This document shows positions 58,646 through 64,000 of a stretch of DNA of 64,000 nucleotides, one piece after another (position 1 is the stretch's first letter; every line of letters starts with the position of its first letter). This stretch comes from Methanomassiliicoccus sp. UBA345. Lineage in GTDB: Archaea; Thermoplasmatota; Thermoplasmata; Methanomassiliicoccales; Methanomassiliicoccaceae. The notes under the pieces are model-generated. The model ran no database searches and was not told the origin of the DNA. It worked only from the letters and a program-made list of their open reading frames with translations. The stretch covers positions 82,239-146,238 of the forward strand of contig DATD01000026.1 of NCBI GenBank assembly GCA_002504525.1. The letters run 5' to 3'. Both the position numbers and the translations under genes were made by a program.

Positions 58646-60001
58646 CTACTCACGATATTTGACCAGATCTGTTTGCTTGTCATCATCTTGTACGTCATTG
58701 TGGTTTTGGTCGCCAACGTAAGTAAAGACCATGGTTCGACCCCGTTTCCTCATAGTCAGGAGGCCTAATGACGTGAGCCGTTGCAAATCAGTTCTTGCGG
58801 TCTGATGAACTATATTGAACCTTGACATCATCTCTGAAATGGTCATGGGTTCACCTTTGTGCTCAATCATAACCTTGAGCATTTCTGCTTGGCGGTAATT
58901 TAGTTCTGGGTGAGCAGTAATATATTTTTTAGCTTCTTTCTGCTCCATTTGCTGCCTCTTGATAAACTGCTTTGTATTATCTAACGCCCTTTCCATTGCC
59001 CATAAGTTAAAATTAATAAAATATGTGATGTCGTTGTCGTCTGTCTCTGAATGGAGATAGGACATATTATACCGTCCTTTGGATTGCTTAATTATTTTTG
59101 ATATGGCCATATGCTCAAATAACCAATAGTTACACTTTAGAGCGTACCAATACATTAGAGCTCTGGCCAATCTTCCATTACCATCTACAAACGGGTGGAC
59201 ATACCCGATCACATAATGGATGATGATTGCCTTAACAAGAGGATGTTGGAAACTGTCATCCGTGTCCTCGTTGGCAAACTTACATAAATTGCCCATGTAC
59301 TCGTGTATCTTTAGATGAGACGGTGGTTGATGATACACTTTTTCCGCTTCGAATAGATCAGCAACAACTACCTCATCATCGATCCTAAAACGCCCTTCAA
59401 ACGTTGAATCATCCAATGTGTCATGTGTAATCAGCTTATGCAATTCTAGGATGGTTTGAATGGTTAAAGGTGCATCCTGCATCTCCTTGATTCTTTGCAT
59501 CGTTAGGAAATCGTTTACAATCATTTGCTCAGATTGAGACTTGGGTTTTCTCCTCTCACGAAGCATTCGTTTCGCTGCTTTCGTCGTGGTTACTGCCCCC
59601 TCGATCTGGCTGGAGGCAATCGCTTCCTCCATGAGGGAAGTAATAACGTATTTTTTCATGTCATTTTTTTTCAATGGCTCATCTGTAACCATCAAACCTG
59701 CTGTGTTCTTATCCAATAAGTAGAGGATACGCTGAGATTGATTAGTAACGATATATGTTAAGGATACATCTGCGAAATTAACATGTTTAAATTGACCATT
59801 GCGTGATAACTTCATTAACGCCCAAACGGTTTCTGGGTCTTCTTTGATATCCTTGCGTCTTAGCTCATCCCAATGAGTATACTTTTCATCATACTTTTTT
59901 GCTAAGTCCAATATTGCTCTGTCATGGAATATGTCCGGATTCTTCAGAATTTTTTCTTCAAATAATGTTTTCCACCTTTTCGGCTTTTCCGGCATCTTCA
60001 T
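58646..60001 (-). CDS. Fic/DOC-family AMP-transferase with C-terminal winged helix
   Basis: A 451-residue cytoplasmic enzyme that transfers AMP (or another phosphate-containing group) to hydroxyls of a target protein. The catalytic HPFVDGNGR starts at His269 and is complete. The self-inhibiting motif SQIEG is at residues 131-135, so it is a class II Fic regulated within its own chain. An N-terminal Fic_N-like region precedes it, and residues about 375-430 form a winged helix (MTISEMMSRFNIVHQTARTD), suggesting DNA binding and autoregulation. Base composition is foreign to the surroundings. Confidence 0.92.
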   Translation of the reverse strand: MKMPEKPKRWKTLFEEKILKNPDIFHDRAILDLAKKYDEKYTHWDELRRKDIKEDPETVWALMKLSRNGQFKHVNFADVSLTYIVTNQSQRILYLLDKNTAGLMVTDEPLKKNDMKKYVITSLMEEAIASSQIEGAVTTTKAAKRMLRERRKPKSQSEQMIVNDFLTMQRIKEMQDAPLTIQTILELHKLITHDTLDDSTFEGRFRIDDEVVVADLFEAEKVYHQPPSHLKIHEYMGNLCKFANEDTDDSFQHPLVKAIIIHYVIGYVHPFVDGNGRLARALMYWYALKCNYWLFEHMAISKIIKQSKGRYNMSYLHSETDDNDITYFINFNLWAMERALDNTKQFIKRQQMEQKEAKKYITAHPELNYRQAEMLKVMIEHKGEPMTISEMMSRFNIVHQTARTDLQRLTSLGLLTMRKRGRTMVFTYVGDQNHNDVQDDDKQTDLVKYRE

Positions 60002-60044
60002 AGGACAGTCAGCAGCGTAGTATCTATAACTGGGTTAATAACCT

Positions 60045-60128
60045 ATCTGCTAATTAGCAAACTTTAGCATTAATTAGCAGATAATGTCGGTTTAAGAGTT
60101 GATCGATTGGAAATGATAATTAGCAAAC
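60045..60128 (-). promoter_or_regulatory. TAATTAGCA iterons upstream of fic
   Basis: ATCTGCTAATT (60045-60055) and AATTAGCAGAT (60072-60082) are exact reverse complements. TAATTAGCAAAC occurs at 60051-60062 and again at 60117-60128. In all, the core TAATTAGCA is present three times forward and once inverted within 84 bases, 45-125 bases ahead of the fic ATG. Likely operator, perhaps for the winged helix of Fic itself. Confidence 0.6.
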
Positions 60129-60742
60129 CTGAAGGCTACATGTCCTTTTGTGCCGGTTAATAGCTTGTGATCAATAAAACAATACCAACAACAATTGCAC
60201 GTGGCATTCTGGAATGCTTAGACCCTCTCATGTTGCTAGGCTTCTTACCAAACTTCCACGCAGCGACGTGATGTGGTATAGGTCCGTGACACATTCGCCC
60301 CCTTTGTCAAAAATGAAGTTATGTACTCGCCCTAAGCCCTCACAATTTGAGTCCTCGGAGATATCCTCCTCCTGAGTTGAACCGGTGAAATTGGCAATGA
60401 GAAATGTATCGTCGCCAATAATCGATTTCTTACGCATCTTGTGGGCAATCGAATTCACGCAGCAAGCGGTTGGCAAAGGACGCCAGAATGGACACCATAC
60501 TATTACCCATACCTTTGTTAATTAAAAGCCAACATTTGAACGACAGGTCCTTGCTGGCTTCCTGTGGCATTTTATCAACATCTTATCCACAAGGAAACGG
60601 GCAATTTCTTCACTCTCCAACATCCTGGCTCATCCCCATCCGCTAGTCATTGGCTTACCAAACTTGTCCGTGCAACGGCGAAGCCGGGCGAGTTCCGAGG
60701 AGCTGCGGCATGTGCTTAGTTAAGCCAGTATGGTAGAAAATA
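60129..60742. other. Gene-poor part of the islet
   Basis: About 610 AT-rich bases. One minus-strand frame (60228-60476, 82 codons) begins MPTACCVNSIAHKMRKK and ends LRGSLVRSLAT; it has no ribosome site or recognised family and may be a fragment of a decayed mobile-element gene. Nothing else is supported. Confidence 0.4.
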
Positions 60743-60791
60743 AGTGCAGGGGAAGGGATTTGAACCCCCGAACCACTAAGGATAAGACCCT
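60743..60791 (-). repeat. Proximal attachment-site repeat within tRNA-Leu
   Basis: The tRNA-side copy of the 49-bp direct repeat, covering the T arm, variable arm and part of the anticodon stem plus two bases beyond the discriminator. The tRNA remains intact, as expected when an element restores the 3' end. Confidence 0.8.
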
Positions 60792-60828
60792 GAATCTTAC
60801 GCCGTTGGCCAAGCTTGGCTACCCCTGC
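60745..60828 (-). tRNA. tRNA-Leu (anticodon CAG)
   Basis: Minus-strand cloverleaf with acceptor arms GCAGGGG/CCCCTGC, anticodon stem TAAGA/TCTTA around TTCAGGG (anticodon CAG), the long variable arm of a class II tRNA (CCTTAGTGG) and T loop GGTTCAAATC. 3' CCA not encoded, no intron. Its 3' half is the integration target for the islet on its downstream side. Confidence 0.95.
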
Positions 60829-60953
60829 TTGATTGAATCGTCCCAATACACTTCGGGTACAAAAACCTTGCTCCGGCGATCGACCCATTGGCTGGTCGAA
60901 GTTCCCGGGATGAAGTATTAATGCTCTGGTAATTGATGCTGTAACGGTTGCGT

Positions 60954-63089
60954 ATGGTGACGAAGCGGGAGCGCCCAGGGACCGGGCAGGCGGACGAAGG
61001 AGCGAAAGAAGAAGTTGAGCGCTCTCTCGACGATCCTGCCCTCTACTTGAATCGGGAGATCTCCTGGCTGAAGTTCAACCGCAGGGTGCTGGAGGAAACG
61101 GAAGGGGGCCTCCACCCCCTGCTGGAGAAGGTCAAGTTCCTGGCCATTTGCGGCTCCAATCTTGACGAGTTCTTCATGGCCCGCGTGCCGGGTCTGTACC
61201 GACAGGCGGAGAAGGGGGCGTTGGAGCCGCCTCCGGACGGCATGAACCCCCAGACCCAGCTGGACCTCATAAAGGAGGAAGTGGACCGCCTCAACGGCGA
61301 ATACGCAGAAGTGTGGGACGGCCGCATGGTCCCGGCACTGGCAGCGGCAGGCGTCCACATCCACGGCATGGACGACATAACGGACGGACAGAGGGCGAAG
61401 CTGAGGGCCTACTTCGAGCAGGACCTCTTTCCGATCCTCACGCCAATGGCCATCGATGCCGCTCATCCCTTCCCGTTCATATCCGGCCTGGCGATCAATA
61501 TCGCCGCCGTAGTGAAGGATGCTTCCGGCCGTGAACGGATGGCCCGTATCAAGGTGCCGTCCGGATTGTTCCCTCGGCTCGTATGCATCGATGGGGAGCG
61601 GGCGACGAGCGGAGAGGAGATGCATCTGGTATTCCTCGAAGATCTGGTCATGGACAACCTGGACCTGCTGTTCACCGGCATGGAAGTGATGTCCGCCCAT
61701 CCGTTCCGGGTGACCCGCGACGCCGAGATAGAGATCGAGCTGGACGAGACCTCGGACCTGCTGACCGCAGTCGAGGAGGGTCTGGAGTCGAGGCGAATAG
61801 GCGTGGCGACCAGGCTGGAGGTGTCGGACCGCATGCCCGATCGGATCGTCTCCTTCCTCGCCTCGAAGCTGGACCTGCCGCCCGACCTGGTGTACCGCAC
61901 CTCCGCCCCCCTGGGCCTGGTGGACCTGTGGGAGCTGCACGGCATCAAGAGGCCGGACCTGCTCGACACCCCCTTCCTGCCCTACGTGCCGAAGGCCCTT
62001 GCCAACGAGGAGATCATACTGGACAGTGTATGCCACCGAGATGCCGTGCTGTACCATCCGTATGATTCGTTCCAGCCGGTGGTCGGAATGATCAAACGCG
62101 CGGCGGTGGACCCTGACGTGCTGGCCATAAAGATCACGTTGTACCGCGTGGACCGGCAGTCCAGCATCGTGGAGGCGCTGATGGAGGCGCGGCGCCACGG
62201 AAAGGTGGTCGCCGCCGTACTGGAGCTCAAGGCCAAGTTCGACGAGACCAACAACATCCTGTGGGCCAGGCAGATGGAGCAGGCCGGCATCCACGTGGTG
62301 TACGGGCCGGTGGACATCAAGGTGCATGCCAAGATGTGCCTGATCGTCCGCAGGGGGCGCAGCGGGCTGACGCGTATATGCCATCTGTCGTCCGGCAACT
62401 ACAACAGCCAGACCGCCAGGACGTATGGCGACCTCGGATACATCACATGCGAGCGGGACCTGGCGGCCGATGTCTCCGACCTGTTCAATGCCCTCACCGG
62501 CTACGGGCACAGGGAGGTGTACCGTCGCCTGCTGGTCTCCCCTCACGGCATCCGGAAGGGCATGGAGGAGCGCATCGAGCGCGAGATCCAACGCCACCGG
62601 GAGAACGGGGACGGGTACATGGCGTTCAAGCTGAACGCGCTGGTGGACAAGGGCATCATCAAGTCGCTGTACCGCGCATCCATGGCCGGAGTGAGGATCG
62701 AACTGAACGTGCGGGGCCTGTGCTGCCTCCGCCCCGGGGTGCCGGGCGTCAGCGAGAACATCACGGTGACGTCCATCGTGGGCAGGTTCCTGGAGCACGC
62801 CCGCATCTACTACTTCCGCAACGGCGGCGACGAGGAGATGCTGCTCGGCTCATCGGACATGATGCCCCGCAATCTCGACCGAAGGGTGGAGACCCTGTTC
62901 CCGGTGCAGGACGCCCGCGTGCGCGAGGCGATCAAGCGGGACATCCTGGACGTTCATCTCAAGGACACTGCCAAGGCCAAACGGCTGCTGGCCGATGGGA
63001 CCTATGAGAAGGTCGTCCCGGAAGGGGGAGAGAAGCCGCTCAGCTCTCAGGACTGGCTGCTCGCACACAGGGGAGAGTGGCATGGCTAG
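60954..63089 (+). CDS. ppk1: Polyphosphate kinase 1
   Basis: Reversibly makes inorganic polyphosphate from ATP. The 711-residue protein has the PPK1 order: N domain (YLNREISWLKFNRRVLEETE), head domain with NLDEFFMARVPGLYRQ, and two phospholipase-D-like C domains. The autophosphorylated histidine is His458 in VHAKMCLIVRR, and the second active-site histidine is His615 in LEHARIYYF. AGTATTAATG (60914-60922) puts initiation near the TTG 60948/ATG 60954 pair; the ATG is used here. The stop overlaps the CHAD gene start by eight bases. Confidence 0.96.
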   Translation: MVTKRERPGTGQADEGAKEEVERSLDDPALYLNREISWLKFNRRVLEETEGGLHPLLEKVKFLAICGSNLDEFFMARVPGLYRQAEKGALEPPPDGMNPQTQLDLIKEEVDRLNGEYAEVWDGRMVPALAAAGVHIHGMDDITDGQRAKLRAYFEQDLFPILTPMAIDAAHPFPFISGLAINIAAVVKDASGRERMARIKVPSGLFPRLVCIDGERATSGEEMHLVFLEDLVMDNLDLLFTGMEVMSAHPFRVTRDAEIEIELDETSDLLTAVEEGLESRRIGVATRLEVSDRMPDRIVSFLASKLDLPPDLVYRTSAPLGLVDLWELHGIKRPDLLDTPFLPYVPKALANEEIILDSVCHRDAVLYHPYDSFQPVVGMIKRAAVDPDVLAIKITLYRVDRQSSIVEALMEARRHGKVVAAVLELKAKFDETNNILWARQMEQAGIHVVYGPVDIKVHAKMCLIVRRGRSGLTRICHLSSGNYNSQTARTYGDLGYITCERDLAADVSDLFNALTGYGHREVYRRLLVSPHGIRKGMEERIEREIQRHRENGDGYMAFKLNALVDKGIIKSLYRASMAGVRIELNVRGLCCLRPGVPGVSENITVTSIVGRFLEHARIYYFRNGGDEEMLLGSSDMMPRNLDRRVETLFPVQDARVREAIKRDILDVHLKDTAKAKRLLADGTYEKVVPEGGEKPLSSQDWLLAHRGEWHG

Positions 63090-64000
63090 GGGCGAGGACG
63101 GCCTCCGGCTGCTGGGCGCGTCATCGCTGCTCAAGAACGTTCGGGAGCTGCGGGCCGAGGAGGACGGCGTCCGCAAGGGCGAGGACATCGAGGCAGTGCA
63201 TCGCACCCGGGTGGCGTCCCGCCGGCTACGCGCCGGCATGGTCCTGTTCCCCTCCTGCCTTCCGGCGAAGCGGGCTCGAAGATGGAGGAAGGACATCAGG
63301 AACGTCACGCGGGCGCTGGGAGAGGCGAGGGACCTCGATGTCCAGATCGAGACCCTCCTCAAGATCGTAGAGAACACCAGCGACGCCGCCCGACCAGGCA
63401 TGGACGCCGTCATCGAGCTGAAAAGGGCTGCGAGGGAGAGCATCCAGCCGTCGGTGGTCAAATGGCTCGAAGAGCTGGAGGACCGAGGGACGGCGAGGGA
63501 GATGGAGGAGTACCTCTCCGCCGAGGTGGAGCATCTAGATGGAGTGGACGTGAGGACGGAGGCGAGCCACGCGGCGGGGCTGGAGCACATCTCTGCCCGC
63601 ATCCGCGAACTGGTCGCGCTGGAGGGATGCGTCCCTCTCCCCGACGCCAAGGAGGAGCACCACAAGATGCGGATCGCCGCCAAGCACCTCCGCTACTCGG
63701 CGGAAGCGTTCAGGCCGCTATTCGACGACAAGCTGAAGGACGAGATCGCCACGCTGAAAGGCCTCCAGGACCTGCTGGGAGAGATGCACGACTGCGACGT
63801 GTGGATGAGCGCGGAGGGCGACCTGACCTGCCAGCTGTGCTCCGTCCCGGGGGCGCAGGAGGGCGTGTCCGCCCTGATGAGGGATCGAAGGAAGCGCCGG
63901 GGGCAGCGCTACCGCTCGTTCGCTGCCATGTGGCCTAAGCTGCGAAGGGGCCGCTTCTTCGAGGACCTGGAGGACAGGTTCCGCTCCCTTCCCGGGGCCG
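63082..64000 (+). CDS. CHAD-domain protein, 3' end outside window
   Basis: The frame is open from ATG 63082 to the window edge (306 codons). It begins MARGEDGLRLLGASSLLKNV and has the two CHAD histidine/basic helices, AVHRTRVASRRLRAG near residue 40 and HHKMRIAAKHLRYSAEAF near 195, each with conserved His and Arg/Lys that form the polyphosphate-binding pore. CHAD proteins bind polyphosphate granules, and the eight-base overlap with ppk1 ties it to polyphosphate metabolism. A CYTH domain, often fused, is not seen in the visible part. Confidence 0.88.
   Translation, partial: MARGEDGLRLLGASSLLKNVRELRAEEDGVRKGEDIEAVHRTRVASRRLRAGMVLFPSCLPAKRARRWRKDIRNVTRALGEARDLDVQIETLLKIVENTSDAARPGMDAVIELKRAARESIQPSVVKWLEELEDRGTAREMEEYLSAEVEHLDGVDVRTEASHAAGLEHISARIRELVALEGCVPLPDAKEEHHKMRIAAKHLRYSAEAFRPLFDDKLKDEIATLKGLQDLLGEMHDCDVWMSAEGDLTCQLCSVPGAQEGVSALMRDRRKRRGQRYRSFAAMWPKLRRGRFFEDLEDRFRSLPGA

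Larger units (their letters stand above)
58489..60791. mobile_element. AT-rich integrated islet at tRNA-Leu(CAG)
   Basis: A 2.3-kb segment, bounded by the 49-bp direct repeat, much richer in A+T than either side and using codons such as AAT, ATT and AAA that neighbours avoid. It carries a Fic protein and a few hundred bases without a clear gene. No integrase, recombinase or replication gene is visible, so it is a remnant or a non-autonomous element mobilised in trans. Confidence 0.7.

Noticed and set aside
60228..60476. Transposase fragment within the islet
   Set aside because: The short frame has no catalytic motif or terminal inverted repeats around it; kept only as an unassigned part of the islet.
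60918..62798. 626-codon open frame antisense to ppk1
   Set aside because: It lies wholly opposite a secure PPK1 gene; its product is rich in His, Gln, Val and Arg and typical of the mirror frame of GC-rich coding DNA.

Overview
The window is a GC-rich (about 60% G+C by eye) archaeal chromosome segment. The archaeal assignment rests on ribosomal proteins L21e and L15e, aIF1A, RNA polymerase subunit Rpo4/RpoF, a family-B DNA polymerase, Pus10, RIO kinases with an aDim2-type KH protein, the order L21e-RpoF-DUF655-KsgA, and many TATA boxes about 25-27 nt upstream of (near-)leaderless ATG/GTG starts. DUF2148, DUF2124-like and folate-free metabolic genes point to an anaerobe; my best guess is a Thermoplasmatota/Methanomassiliicoccales-like lineage, which is inference only. 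No mcr, mtr or pyrrolysine genes are present.

Layout. 1-3.6 kb: purine salvage (adenine deaminase, 5'-truncated by the window edge, then hypoxanthine phosphoribosyltransferase), a COG2403 GTPase-like protein and a zinc-ribbon protein. 3.8-6.3 kb: a PadR-ABC ATPase-ABC permease operon with a paired palindromic operator. 6.4-12 kb: a double-ACT-domain protein followed by acetyl-CoA synthase (AcsB) and both corrinoid iron-sulfur protein subunits (AcsD, AcsC); AcsB and AcsD are of bacterial-type length and no CO dehydrogenase subunit is in the window. 12-18 kb: MscS channel, an ABC operon with an anchored extracytoplasmic protein, then a folate-independent core methionine synthase (Mes-like) with the CODH maturation ATPase CooC. 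Together with acsBDC these suggest a Wood-Ljungdahl carbonyl branch whose methyl-corrinoid protein may also feed methionine synthesis.

18-25.6 kb: an FAD-linked sugar-lactone-type oxidase with an ASRT-family protein, a large unknown protein that may be a tandem lipid-binding fold, a histidine phosphatase, and hybrid cluster protein (hcp) divergent from an Lrp-type regulator with a C-terminal cysteine cluster. 25.6-33.6 kb: mixed housekeeping and membrane genes (cardiolipin synthase, orphan RIO kinase, PEBP, isochorismatase-like hydrolase, membrane-anchored methyltransferase, CutA), tRNA-Glu and a DUF2148 ferredoxin-like protein. 33.6-35.5 kb: a two-gene module (wHTH protein plus nucleotidyltransferase) transcribed from a promoter buried in a 50-bp inverted repeat, a candidate toxin-antitoxin or defence system.

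37.5-48.5 kb is the information-processing core: aIF1A, Rio1, aDim2-like KH protein, Pus10, L21e, RpoF, DUF655, KsgA, DUF169, a YchF-type GTPase, PolB and L15e. 48.5-58 kb holds a 1261-residue surface-anchored papain-like protease, a ThiI relative with a destroyed PP-loop, TauE/DUF1634, an MFS carrier, a flavodoxin behind a 43-bp inverted repeat, a zinc-finger protein, a truncated DUF2124-like gene and a nitroreductase. 58.5-60.8 kb is an AT-rich islet carrying a Fic protein, inserted at the 3' end of tRNA-Leu(CAG) and bounded by a 49-bp direct repeat. The window ends with polyphosphate kinase 1 overlapping a CHAD-domain gene that runs off the edge.
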